The position numbers and the translations under genes were made by a program. This document shows positions 57,301 to 61,389 of a DNA stretch of 64,000 nucleotides, one piece after another. How positions within the stretch are numbered: the first letter of the stretch is position 1; every line of letters starts with the position of its first letter. This stretch comes from Leptasterias polaris (taxonomy: Eukaryota > Echinodermata > Asteroidea > Forcipulatida > Asteriidae), in contig JAZGTN010000035.1 of NCBI GenBank assembly GCA_037783415.1, forward strand, positions 2,790,001-2,854,000, read 5' to 3'. The notes under the pieces were generated by a model. That model was not told where the DNA came from and did no database searches. It worked only from the letters and a program-made list of their open reading frames with translations.

Positions 57301-60300
57301 CAAGAACAAGTAATTATTTAGCGAATAAGACAAATTTATTGAGGGGAAACCTGTTGCAGGAAAAAATTAGAAAAAGGCGATTAGAAAAAGTTATTAATCA
57401 TTTCCTTCTTGGATGTTTAGTCCATGGGGTTGAATAGTCTTACCCAAAGTTTCTCAGAAATAAATAATGCAAAAAATAGTTAGTGGTCTGGCATTTCAGC
57501 TTCTCAGAAATAAATAATGCAAACTTGTTGGGTTTTTTTCTCAGCATGTGTCTCTGACCTAAAGCATGATGAAGAGTACATCATGACTTTCCCCAACGGC
57601 TACGGACGTTCCATCCTCACTGTCCCTTGGTTTGAGATGGGTGGCAAGTGTATTATCAACTGTGCTAAGACTGGCTTCACGGCCACCGTCACTTTCCTCA
57701 CCAAACCTTTCTACGGCGGGAAGCGCAACCGCGTCACGGCGGAGATCGCGTAAGTTACTCGCCATGTTATTTTGTGAGGCCCTATAACCAAAATCAGGCA
57801 GTTCTCAAAATCAGTGAAATTGCATTCAGAGTGAAGACAGCTGCAACATCAGCCTTGGTATCAATGTGATGTGATGTCTTAAACCTTCTATATGTCCAGA
57901 AATACTAACCTATTGGTTCTAATTTAGTGCAATTTAAAAGCTCTTATTCTCATCTATTTGATGAGCAAATAAACTCAGTGAAATCCGTCAATGGAGTGAT
58001 TGTCTTGGAACAATCTGATTGGCTGGTCGTGGCCGAGTGGATAAGAGCACAGGACTCAAGCTCTGGTGTTTCTGTTCAACAGAGGGTTTGAGTCCCGGTT
58101 GTGACACTTGTGTCCTTAAGCAAGACACTTAACCATTATTGCTTCATCCTTCGGATGGGACGTAAAGCCGTTGGTCCCGTGTGTTGTGTAATGTAAGAAC
58201 CCAGTGCACTTATCGAAAAGAGAAGGGGTTTGCCCCGGTGTTTCTGGTTTGATTGGCTGCATATTGCGCCAAAGCATCTTGTAAACCATTACATGGTGCT
58301 ATGTAAAGGAATAGGTCTCATACTTCAAAACATAGCTCCACATACCTAGCTGGAAAATACTGACTGTTGAAGCGCCTTGAGTGTCACTGAGTGACGGATA
58401 TGAGCGCTATATAAGAAGCCACTATTATTGTTGTGTGTTATCGATCCTCCTATTGGCTGATTCAAATGATACAAGACTCCATGCCTCTGGTCTTTGCTTT
58501 GATGCCTCTTGAATTGTTCCAATATAAGTGTTGGAACAATCTGATTGGCTGGTTGTGTGTTATCCATCCTCCTATTGGCTGATTCAAATGATACAAGACT
58601 CCATGCCTCTGGTCTTTGCTTGAATTGTTCCAATATAAGTTTATGAAATGCCCTTCATCACATAGGGGGAAAAAAACATTACTTGAGGCCTGAATTGAAT
58701 GTCAAAACACATTTATGTACTAACAACTGCATGGAAGATTGATCAGGAAATTTCCTTTCTTTTATTGGTTTTTCTTTTACAGGCATGTCTCAGATCGTAA
58801 GCCTTTTCTGACTATTTCTGGAGAGTGGAATGGAGTCATGATGGCCAAGTATGCAAATGGGGTAAGTGCTTATCTAGGATTTGAAAACTGTCTCTGCCCA
58901 CAAACTTGTCATTCGTAATCATCCAGAAACTTATAAAAGAAACTCATCAGTATCATTTGTAGACAAGGAAAAACATTCTCAGAAACCAGGGCTCAAATTC
59001 ATGGCTCTGCTTATTGTAAGCAAATAATTTGGTGCTTACGGAAGCAGGGAATTCCAGCCTTACGTCAAGCATATTTTACAGGTTACCAGGGAATTTTTGC
59101 TTGTGCACTTGCGTACTCCACGTGACTAGGCATTCCTCGCTTACACAGCAATACAGAATTTGCCCTGTAAGCGAAGAGTGGTGGTAAGCAGAGCAATGGA
59201 ATTGGGCTTTTACAAATGAATAATCAGAAAGGGACTGGTATTCGTCGGGCGTCATGACCGAGTGGTTTAGATCATCGGATTCGAGTTCTAGTGGTTAAGT
59301 CATTGGGGTGTGGGTTCGAGTCCCGATCGTGACGCTTGTGTCCTTGAGCAAGACACTTTTCTATAATTGCTTCTCTTCACCCAGGGGTATAAATGGGTAC
59401 CTGTAGAGGTTGATATTGTGTTTGAAAAAGCCTTGTGAGCGCCACGGCAGCTCGAGGCTGTATACTCCCCAGGGAGCTGAGAAAGATTAAAGGAATGTTA
59501 TTGGCCCAATGACCAGGGCACTAATGTAAAGCGCATTGAGACGTTATTGTAAAATGTGCTATATAAGAACTAGTTATTATTATTATTGTTCGATGTTATG
59601 ATTGACAGCAAACAGAAGTCTTTGCCGACACCTCAAACATGAAAGTGAACAAGAAGAGAACAATGCCTGTTGAGAAACAGGGAGAGTACGAGTCCAAAAG
59701 GTAAGCAAATGGAGACAAATTACTCTCAAATTGTGGAGTCTTAAAGAGGAAGGGAAGTGAGCAATTCAATTTTGTTTTGTTCTCTTTTTTCATAGATAAG
59801 AGTCCTCATGTGAGTGGGTGAAAACTTACAAGTCTCTAACCTCACATTAAAATGGTGTAAAGTGCTATTTTATTCAATACCCTTCCAGTGCAAAAATTTG
59901 TCAACATCCAAAACGTCTGATGACATCATTCTGAGAAAAATGGACCTCATCATTTGTGTACAGGGATGTTTGGAAAATGAGTACATCACAAGATTGAATC
60001 GGTCACTTCCCTTCCTCTTTAGGAAAAATTTATAAATAGTAAACCTGAGGGTAGAACCATGTGTAAATCTTATTTGGGAGGAGTCTTGGTGGAAGATGAA
60101 TCACTATTAAAATGGGGAGTCCCGATGGTAGATGAATCACTATTAAAACAAAGGGTTGCGAGGGACGAAAAACTTGTGTTAAAATGGGGAGTCCTGATGA
60201 AAGGCAAATAACTGTTAAAACAGGCGGGCCCTCTGGAAGACCAATCTCTATTTAAATGGGGAGCCAATGTAGAAGACAAAATACTCTTTAAGTAAACCTT

Positions 60301-61222
60301 ATATAGAGCAAAACATATCTGAGAGAAATCTCGATGCGCTTTACAAAAACTGAAAGTTACAAAGAACGAAAGAAGGCAAGTTGAAATAGGTGGTTTGATT
60401 TGAAATTGTCCAGGGTAGCAGTTCTAAGTGAAGATGGTAGGGCATTCCACAAATGGTAAAACAGAAGTCCCGATGGCAAGTCATCAAAGTGAAACTTTGC
60501 AAACTATGATAAAAAATTTGCAATAATTTCATTGGGAGTAATGTTTTTATTTTGTTTGTCGTACTAGACTATGGAAGGATGTGACACACTACCTCAAAAC
60601 CCACAACATCGACAAGGCAACAGAATCCAAACGCTTCCTGGAGGAACGACAACGTCAAGAGGCCAGAGAACGGAAAGAAACTGGGGACAAATGGCAGACA
60701 AAGGTCAGTTCAGAGGTCAAAGTTCAAATCTGAAAAAATAATGGATTGGACGCCCTTTGTGCATTGAACCATGGAATAAATCATGGTTGGCAGGTCTGAG
60801 AGAAAATTATAAGATTGGGAAAAAATTTGCAAATTGAGCTTCTTTCGATTGTAAGAAAGCAAGAATTCTCTTCAAATCAGTCTTTGCCAAATAACGGTGG
60901 ATTCGTAGAAGGATTGCAAAATTAATCGATCTGTTTTTGAATCTTGCAGCATTTTCATGAAGATGGTGAGTGCTGGATATTCGACAACCCTCTTCAGCAA
61001 CGGATCAAAGCTGCACAGGAAGAAGCTGCACGTAAACAACAACATCCGCCGACGCCACCACAACAACAAACACCACCACCTACACCTGAGCAGCAGGCTC
61101 CACAATTAGACAACCAAACTTTAAATAACTTGCGTATACCAGGGCACCAGGGAGATGGGCTCACTGGTAACCCAACACTGCCGAGATCAGCCAGCCAGGA
61201 GCTTGTTGATCTGTTGAGCTAA
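21499..61222 (+). CDS. OSBPL9: Oxysterol-binding protein-related protein 9-like (18 coding exons)
   Basis: Coding exons: 21499-21624, 26218-26268, 29327-29405, 31894-31970, 43164-43343, 48158-48208, 52751-52871, 53442-53658, 54180-54292, 55075-55237, 55515-55695, 56058-56142, 56777-56887, 57545-57749, 58783-58861, 59609-59700, 60568-60703, 60950-61222. Total 2340 nt (779 aa plus stop); all GT-AG and phase-consistent. Layout: PH domain about 10-105; coiled coil about 122-185; acidic disordered linker with FFAT motif EDFFDADEF at 287-295; lipid-binding domain about 345-690 with [20 protein letters not shown] and EQVSHHPP at 474-481; Pro/Gln-rich tail. Family knowledge: ORP9 sits at ER-Golgi/TGN contacts, binds VAP through FFAT and PI4P through PH, and exchanges lipid. 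The order and exon content match OSBPL9 rather than OSBPL10/11. Confidence 0.96.
22401..22700. repeat. Direct plus inverted repeat pair
   Basis: The segment GAATTAGCTGTTGCAAACT...TGGTATAAATGCAAAAA occurs twice in the same orientation (22401 and 22561 on). The segment TTAGTGGCCTGACGTTTCGA...AGCAGAGTCTTTCTC (about 22468-22512) is inverted at about 22625-22675. The sequences resemble termini at 46150-46190 and 57050-57110. In OSBPL9 intron 1. Confidence 0.65.
24160..24405 (+). mobile_element. SINE family 1 copy (degraded)
   Basis: Contains GAAGCTCTGGTGTTTCCGAT, AGCAAGATACTTG, a TCCGGATGGGATTTAAAGTC stretch and AGAAGGGGTTCGCCTCAGTG, all body blocks of the long-tail subfamily. The A box is eroded and no 3' tail is visible. 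Confidence 0.6.
25380..25950. repeat. Two copies of an interspersed repeat ('actagccagc' family)
   Basis: Segments at about 25380-25560 and 25740-25950 share GTGACTAG, GAACTAGCCAGCCGG, CACTTGGAGAGAATT and TTAACTGG(C/T)ATTTG in the same order. Further members are at 51990-52142 plus 52525-52592 (split by a SINE) and 55920-56000. Confidence 0.65.
26218..26268 (+). CDS. OSBPL9: OSBPL9 coding exon 2 (PH domain)
   Basis: 51 nt encoding [17 protein letters not shown], the PH-domain loop and strand with the basic residues that contact phosphoinositide headgroups. Acceptor GTCTACAG, donor GTAAGT. Confidence 0.93.
27640..27682. repeat. (GCTA)n microsatellite
   Basis: About ten and a half copies of the self-complementary tetramer GCTA. 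It adjoins, on its right, the tRNA-like SINE head. Confidence 0.95.
27689..27898 (+). mobile_element. tRNA-derived SINE, family 3
   Basis: Head TGGTCTAGTGGTCAGATATC (A box) with GGGTTCGAATTCC (B box), then body TATCCCCGATGCAAAAAGTA and a tail GCTATATAAATGC with TTGTATTGTA repeats. A body fragment recurs at about 3955-4000. Confidence 0.65.
28589..28678 (+). CDS. Candidate alternative first exon of OSBPL9 (or separate small ORF)
   Basis: 90 nt: ATG in context GAAATGGCG, preceded in frame by TAG, 30 codons, ending phase 0 at a GTAATG donor. Encodes [17 protein letters not shown] and [13 protein letters not shown]. It would join exon 3 (phase 0) and replace the first PH strands with an acidic segment. 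No repeat resemblance noticed. Weak evidence only. Confidence 0.25.
28759..29124. repeat. Long inverted repeat with 80-bp arms
   Basis: Left arm about 28759-28840 (CGCCTTTTAAATTCCT ... ATTAATATAAAGTTC) and right arm 29044-29124 (GAACTTTATATTAATATTCA ... TTTAAAAGGCG) are near-perfect reverse complements, separated by about 200 bp. AGGGCGTTTTACTCGGGTCG also occurs twice as a direct repeat (about 29009 and 29124). Confidence 0.8.
29327..29405 (+). CDS. OSBPL9: OSBPL9 coding exon 3 (PH domain)
   Basis: 79 nt encoding [16 protein letters not shown] and [10 protein letters not shown], matching [23 protein letters not shown] of human ORP9. The acceptor is TTTGAAG, and the donor GTAACC is a weaker variant. 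Confidence 0.93.
30986..31371. mobile_element. TTAA-flanked MITE copy B
   Basis: 386 bp; begins TTAAAGGCACTGGACACG and ends GTGTCCAGTGCCTTTAA with TTAA at both edges. Full-length similarity to 16141-16514, including GTATCCCAACATA and TTTTTATGCTAATATATATT. A local stretch CTTCAGGCCTGAAG forms a hairpin in the middle. Confidence 0.8.
31720..31837 (-). mobile_element. SINE family 1 fragment (head)
   Basis: Reverse complement starts AGTGTCATGGCCGAGCAG and contains GGGTTTGAATCCCAG and TTGGGCAAGACACTA. Body and tail are missing. Ends about 55 nt before OSBPL9 exon 4. Confidence 0.7.
31894..31970 (+). CDS. OSBPL9: OSBPL9 coding exon 4 (end of PH domain)
   Basis: 77 nt encoding [18 protein letters not shown] and LKHSQPAK; the W is the conserved PH C-terminal-helix tryptophan. 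Acceptor TTTTTTCAG, donor GTTAGA. Ends in phase 0 ahead of the 11.2-kb intron 4. Confidence 0.93.
32262..32665 (-). mobile_element. SINE family 1, full-length long-tail copy
   Basis: Reverse complement: TGGCCGAGCGGATAAGAGC A box, GGGTTCGAGCTCCGG B box, body with TTGAGTAAGACACTTAACC, AGAAGGGGGTTCGCCCCGGT and TGTAAACCATTACATGGTGC, tail GCACTATATAAGAAGCCAC plus TTATTATTAT. Same structure as the plus-strand copy at 58026-58440. Confidence 0.85.
33505..33522. repeat. (AATTC)n short tandem repeat
   Basis: About four copies of AATTC within ACAATTCAATTCAATTCAAT. Confidence 0.85.
33925..34303 (+). mobile_element. Two SINE family 2 copies in tandem
   Basis: First (33925-34005): GCACGTTAATCCGGAGG and GGTTCAAGTCCCGCTC, ending TTTTTGTTCAACC. 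Second (34143-34303): CTCAGTTGGTAGAGCACC A box, GTTAATCCGGAGGTTGAGGG, TTTGAATCCCGCTC. The GTTAATC loop resembles a GTT (Asn) anticodon, but the fold is not that of a functional tRNA. Confidence 0.75.
35470..35700. mobile_element. Palindromic MITE (catggctctgctta family)
   Basis: Ends GGCCCAATTCCATGGCTCTG and GTAAGCAGAGCCATGAAATT are inverted repeats. Sister elements: 38449-38583 and 58986-59210. Abuts the next MITE. Confidence 0.7.
35706..35871. mobile_element. Palindromic MITE (gctgcttaagca family)
   Basis: Ends CCCAATTTCATAGAGCTGCT and AAGCAGCTCTATGAAAGTGT are inverted repeats. It starts within about 10 bp of the previous palindromic element, so two MITE families are juxtaposed. Confidence 0.7.
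35885..35920. repeat. (CCATAG)6 tandem repeat
   Basis: Six exact copies of a hexamer directly after the MITE. The hexamer is translatable on the minus strand as YG repeats, which explains a spurious YGYGYG ORF there. Confidence 0.95.
36292..36432 (+). CDS. Candidate OSBPL9 cassette exon 4a
   Basis: 141 nt (47 codons), phase 0 in and out, inside intron 4 between two phase-0 exons. Acceptor CACTAG, donor GTAGGG (weak). Encodes [18 protein letters not shown], then [18 protein letters not shown] and [11 protein letters not shown]: a basic, Ser-rich segment followed by an acidic one. A second frame from 36279 is also open for about 100 nt but ends in an incompatible phase. Unsupported by homology I can recall; the frame fit is the evidence. 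Confidence 0.35.
38449..38583. mobile_element. Palindromic MITE (catggctctgctta family)
   Basis: Left end GGACCCAATTTCATGGCTCT, right end AAGCAGAGCCATGAACTTGG; shorter internal region than the other two copies. Confidence 0.65.
39115..39144 (-). ncRNA. Hammerhead-ribozyme-like core in a repeat end
   Basis: The minus strand reads CTGACGA, then 19 nt able to form a 6-bp hairpin (GACTAG/CTAGTC), then GAAA: the CUGANGA-stemII-GAAA arrangement of hammerhead ribozymes. Six bases after GAA (AUGUUG) can pair with an upstream CAACAU, but the predicted cleavage base would be G, which is not permitted. Possibly a decayed copy. Confidence 0.25.
39402..39735 (-). mobile_element. SINE family 1 copy (internally deleted)
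   Basis: Reverse complement: GTGGCCAAGTGGTCAACC, GTAGGTTCGAGTCCCGG, a body with CAGCAAGACTGTTATATTAA, and AGAAGGGGTTTGCCCTGGTG followed by a shortened tail. Confidence 0.7.
40904..40987 (+). CDS. Candidate OSBPL9 cassette exon 4b
   Basis: 84 nt (28 codons), phase 0 in and out, in intron 4. Acceptor TTCGTTCAG, donor GTAAGT (consensus). Encodes [15 protein letters not shown] and [13 protein letters not shown], a flexible Ser/Pro linker that would sit between the PH domain and the coiled coil. Splice signals are better than for the 36292 candidate. No homology recalled. Confidence 0.4.
43164..43343 (+). CDS. OSBPL9: OSBPL9 coding exon 5 (coiled coil)
   Basis: 180 nt, phase 0 both ends. Encodes [36 protein letters not shown] and [19 protein letters not shown]. 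[17 protein letters not shown] is highly conserved in ORP9 and begins the coiled coil used for dimerisation. Acceptor CATCTGCAG, donor GTGAGC. Confidence 0.95.
43366..43970 (-). mobile_element. SINE family 1 copy with internal insertion
   Basis: Tail (GATACGCCAATGCAGGG, TAAAGCGCTACATAAGAA) lies at 43366-43450 and the head (GGTGTTTCTGAACAGCAGAG, GGGTTTGGGTCTTG) at about 43860-43970 on the minus strand. The body is interrupted by about 190 bp of unrelated sequence (43565-43755). It sits just 22 nt downstream of OSBPL9 exon 5. Confidence 0.65.
44565..44925. repeat. Degenerate T-rich tandem repeats
   Basis: Roughly 20-bp units of the type TCACCTCTCAATTTTGTTT repeat irregularly. Open frames read through it (FFxLNFF-like) are composition artefacts. 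Confidence 0.75.
45865..46046. repeat. 42-bp minisatellite, four copies
   Basis: Unit TTTTGTAATATGCCTTGCGT followed by ACGTGCACGCTGCACTTT and a short T/A spacer. Unit starts are exactly 42 bp apart (TGCCTTGC at 45881, 45923, 45965, 46007), copies 2-4 almost identical. The period is a multiple of 3, so an open frame persists through it. Confidence 0.95.
46697..46723. repeat. (ATGTAC)n repeat
   Basis: Four and a half copies of the self-complementary hexamer ATGTAC. Confidence 0.95.
47146..47159 (-). promoter_or_regulatory. CTCF-like core motif (left arm)
   Basis: Minus strand CCACAAGAGGGCGC. It is the inverted partner of the motif at 47212-47225, giving a divergent pair 66 bp apart start to start. 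Confidence 0.4.
47212..47225 (+). promoter_or_regulatory. CTCF-like core motif (right arm)
   Basis: Plus strand CCACAAGAGGGCGC, preceded by AAG and followed by GCTA, as in the extended CTCF consensus. Confidence 0.4.
47482..47571 (+). CDS. Candidate alternative first exon giving a PH-less OSBPL9 (ORP9S-like) form
   Basis: ATG in a Kozak/YY1-like context (CCAAGATGGCCGCC), 30 codons encoding [16 protein letters not shown] and [14 protein letters not shown], ending phase 0 at a consensus GTAAGT. Exon 6 begins in phase 0, so a transcript starting here would give a protein lacking PH and most of the coiled coil. The frame also stays open to 47715, where a Lys-rich stretch ends phase 0 at GTATTT, so a longer exon is possible. 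Inference only. Confidence 0.3.
48158..48208 (+). CDS. OSBPL9: OSBPL9 coding exon 6
   Basis: 51 nt encoding [17 protein letters not shown], matching MVESIKHCIVLLQIAK of human ORP9. Acceptor TATTTCAG, donor GTAGGT, phase 0 both ends. Confidence 0.94.
48604..48633 (-). ncRNA. Hammerhead-ribozyme-like core, second copy
   Basis: The minus strand reads CTGAAGA, 19 nt able to form a 5-bp hairpin (ATCAG/CTGAT), then GAAA. Spacing is the same as at 39115-39144 although the hairpin bases differ. A convincing stem III with a cleavage site was not found. Confidence 0.25.
50690..51035 (-). mobile_element. SINE family 2 copy with insertion
   Basis: Head and signature (TTTGACTAGAGCGGGACTTC, CCTCCGGATTAAAGTGCCGG, CTCTACCAACTGATCTATCT on plus) are separated from the flanking CCCTAATGTTGGCGGCCTCT...GTCAGAAGCCATTCAAC block by about 155 bp. 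That same block is contiguous in the copies at 34143 and 54704. Confidence 0.65.
51715..51845 (-). mobile_element. SINE family 2 copy
   Basis: Plus-strand text AATTGACTAGAGCGGGATTT, TTAACGTGCCGGTGCTCTAC and CAGCTGGGCTATCTATC is the reverse of the tRNA-like head. Confidence 0.75.
52161..52525 (+). mobile_element. SINE family 1 copy nested in another repeat
   Basis: Head GTGTCGTGGCCGAGCGGTTA, B box GGGTTCGAGTCCC, tail GTGAAATGCGCTATATAAGA with (TTA)n. It splits a member of the 'actagccagc' family (51990-52142 and 52525-52592). Confidence 0.88.
52751..52871 (+). CDS. OSBPL9: OSBPL9 coding exon 7 (linker)
   Basis: 121 nt encoding a polar, Asn/Glu-rich linker: [38 protein letters not shown]. The INPVDA of human ORP9 may correspond to VNPVNG. 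Acceptor CCTCGTAG, donor GTGAGA. Confidence 0.88.
53100..53367 (-). mobile_element. SINE family 1 copy (5' part)
   Basis: Reverse complement begins TGCCGAGCGGTTAAGAGCAC, has GGATTCGAGTCCCAGTCGTG, a TTAAGCAAGATACTT body and AGTAGGGGTTAACCCTGGTG. The 3' tail is missing. Lies in OSBPL9 intron 7. Confidence 0.75.
53442..53658 (+). CDS. OSBPL9: OSBPL9 coding exon 8 (FFAT motif)
   Basis: 217 nt. Acidic/Ser linker ending [18 protein letters not shown] and [15 protein letters not shown] is a textbook FFAT core with an acidic lead-in, predicted to bind the VAP MSP domain at the ER. Human ORP9 has EDEFYDADEF here. Acceptor CTCACACAG, donor GTAAGA. Confidence 0.94.
53963..54140 (-). mobile_element. SINE family 1 fragment
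   Basis: Reverse complement contains GTGGGTTCGAGTCCTGG, TTGAGCAAGACACTCAACC and AGACGGGGTTGCCCCGG. It ends about 40 nt before OSBPL9 exon 9. Confidence 0.7.
54180..54292 (+). CDS. OSBPL9: OSBPL9 coding exon 9 (acidic linker)
   Basis: 113 nt encoding [31 protein letters not shown] and QEDSEEE. Acidic and disordered; corresponds in position to the DADLFDSHDDRDDDAE stretch of human ORP9. The donor GTAAGT is consensus, and a CGA/CAA microsatellite begins about 25 nt downstream. Confidence 0.88.
54318..54366. repeat. (ACG)n(ACA)n microsatellite
   Basis: Eleven ACG triplets followed by about five ACA triplets, starting about 25 nt after the exon 9 donor. Confidence 0.95.
54704..54880 (-). mobile_element. 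SINE family 2 copy interrupted by T13G17
   Basis: Plus strand shows GGTTGAACAAAGACAAATTG, ACGTGCCGGCGCTCTACCAA, CTGAGCTATCTAGCCC and ATGTTGGCAGTCTCCC, then T13 (54817-54829) and G17 (54830-54846), then GCCAGTCAGAAGCCATTCAA. Confidence 0.8.
55075..55237 (+). CDS. OSBPL9: OSBPL9 coding exon 10 (ORD start)
   Basis: 163 nt encoding [38 protein letters not shown] and DFLAHPEIF. This is the N-terminal lid and first strands of the lipid-binding domain, nearly identical to human ORP9. Acceptor TTTTTACAG, donor GTGAGT. Confidence 0.96.
55515..55695 (+). CDS. OSBPL9: OSBPL9 coding exon 11 (ORD)
   Basis: 181 nt encoding [35 protein letters not shown] and [28 protein letters not shown] is the conserved PI4P/lipid-binding segment of the ORP family. 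Donor GTTTGT is weaker than its neighbours. Confidence 0.96.
55915..56005. repeat. Member of the 'actagccagc' repeat family (SINE-free)
   Basis: GAAAAAGCTGGTGGACGAGT, AAATGACAAGCTAACTGGTC and AGTCACTGAAAAGTTTAAGG run continuously, showing the state before the SINE insertion seen at 52161-52525. Confidence 0.65.
56058..56142 (+). CDS. OSBPL9: OSBPL9 coding exon 12 (EQVSHHPP signature)
   Basis: 85 nt encoding [18 protein letters not shown] and [18 protein letters not shown] is the diagnostic ORP fingerprint; its two histidines bind PI4P phosphate. The donor GTAAGT is followed at once by a tRNA-like tandem repeat array. Confidence 0.96.
56149..56585 (+). repeat. Tandem array of five tRNA-like units (about 90 bp each)
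   Basis: Each unit has GCACCAGACT, ACTTGCA(A/T)TCA, a B-box-like GGTTCGAA(T/C)(T/C)CC and an (A)TTTCACAATG-type spacer. B boxes start at 56202, 56282, 56373, 56463 and 56554, i.e. spaced 80, 91, 90 and 91 bp. The array fills most of OSBPL9 intron 12, 6 nt after the exon 12 donor. Confidence 0.8.
56662..56686. repeat. (GTTT)n repeat
   Basis: Five to six GTTT copies in OSBPL9 intron 12. Confidence 0.9.
56777..56887 (+). CDS. OSBPL9: OSBPL9 coding exon 13 (ORD)
   Basis: 111 nt encoding [37 protein letters not shown]. Continues directly from HHPP as in other ORPs (HHPPISAFYAE). Acceptor TTCTCAG, donor GTAATG. Confidence 0.95.
57545..57749 (+). CDS. OSBPL9: OSBPL9 coding exon 14 (ORD)
   Basis: 205 nt encoding [35 protein letters not shown] and [27 protein letters not shown] and KPFYGGK are invariant blocks of the ORP9/10/11 group. 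Acceptor TTTCTCAG, donor GTAAGT. Confidence 0.96.
58026..58440 (+). mobile_element. SINE family 1, full-length long-tail copy
   Basis: Head GTCGTGGCCGAGTGGATAAG, B box GGTTTGAGTCCCGG, body ATGGGACGTAAAGCCGTTGG and AAGAGAAGGGGTTTGCCCCG, tail GAGCGCTATATAAGAAGCCA with TTATTGTTG. Best plus-strand reference copy in the window. Followed by a local 58440-58640 duplication (TTGGCTGATTCAAATGATAC twice). Confidence 0.88.
58440..58640. repeat. Local direct duplication (about 110 bp)
   Basis: GTGTGTTATC(G/C)ATCCTCCTATTGGCTG and TTGAATTGTTCCAATATAAG each occur twice with the same intervening text, about 115 bp apart, immediately after the SINE. Confidence 0.85.
58783..58861 (+). CDS. OSBPL9: OSBPL9 coding exon 15 (ORD)
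   Basis: 79 nt encoding [15 protein letters not shown] and [11 protein letters not shown], aligning with the CSIEGEWNGVMYAKYATG strand pair of human ORP9. Acceptor CTTTTACAG, donor GTAAGT. Confidence 0.94.
58986..59210. mobile_element. Palindromic MITE (catggctctgctta family)
   Basis: Left end GGGCTCAAATTCATGGCTCT, right end GTAAGCAGAGCAATGGAATT. Internal text (GGAAGCAGGGAATTCCA) matches 35470-35700. Confidence 0.7.
59248..59590 (+). mobile_element. SINE family 1 copy (short-tail subfamily)
   Basis: Head CGTCATGACCGAGTGGTTTA, B box GGGTTCGAGTCCCG, body TTGAGCAAGACACTTTTC, tail shared with 52161-52525 almost base for base (GGGAGCTGAGAAAGATTAAA). Ends 18 nt before OSBPL9 exon 16. Confidence 0.85.
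59609..59700 (+). CDS. OSBPL9: OSBPL9 coding exon 16 (ORD)
   Basis: 92 nt encoding [19 protein letters not shown] and [11 protein letters not shown]. Corresponds to [28 protein letters not shown]. It starts about 20 nt downstream of a SINE tail, leaving a very short gap before the acceptor ATTGACAG. Confidence 0.93.
60075..60295. repeat. Degenerate tandem repeat with AAATGGGGAGTC units
   Basis: AAAATGGGGAGTC(C)(C/T)GATG... GA(T/A)GAATCACTATTAAAA and variants recur about five times with irregular 35-65 bp spacing in OSBPL9 intron 16. It follows a GTAGAACCATGTGTAAATCTT repeat end also seen near 26395 and 54395. Confidence 0.7.
60568..60703 (+). CDS. OSBPL9: OSBPL9 coding exon 17 (ORD C-terminal helix)
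   Basis: 136 nt encoding [38 protein letters not shown] and GDKWQTK. The LEERQRxEARERKE helix closes the lipid-binding domain. Acceptor GTACTAG, donor GTCAGT. Confidence 0.94.
60950..61222 (+). CDS. OSBPL9: OSBPL9 terminal coding exon 18
   Basis: 273 nt including TAA. Begins [20 protein letters not shown] (human [18 protein letters not shown]), then continues about 60 residues beyond the human C terminus with a Pro/Gln-rich tail ([17 protein letters not shown]) ending [11 protein letters not shown]. The tail appears lineage-specific. Acceptor ATCTTGCAG. Confidence 0.95.
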   Translation, partial: HFHEDGECWIFDNPLQQRIKAAQEEAARKQQHPPTPPQQQTPPPTPEQQAPQLDNQTLNNLRIPGHQGDGLTGNPTLPRSASQELVDLLS

Positions 61223-61383
61223 GAGCCCCCCACTCCTCCGCTTCCTCTATGCAGATCCTGTTATTTTTTGTTCCGTCTTTGAGTCACTTGCTCTGTCAAC
61301 GTCAAACGAATCCAGGCAGTAAGTAAGTTGAAAGTTTGTCAAGATGGGAAGTCCCTATCCATGATTGTTGGTAATCAAATGAG

Positions 61384-61389
61384 AATAAA
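61384..61389 (+). terminator. Probable OSBPL9 poly(A) signal (AATAAA)
   Basis: First canonical AATAAA after the stop codon, 162 nt downstream. It would give a short 3' UTR; further sites could be used. Confidence 0.45.
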
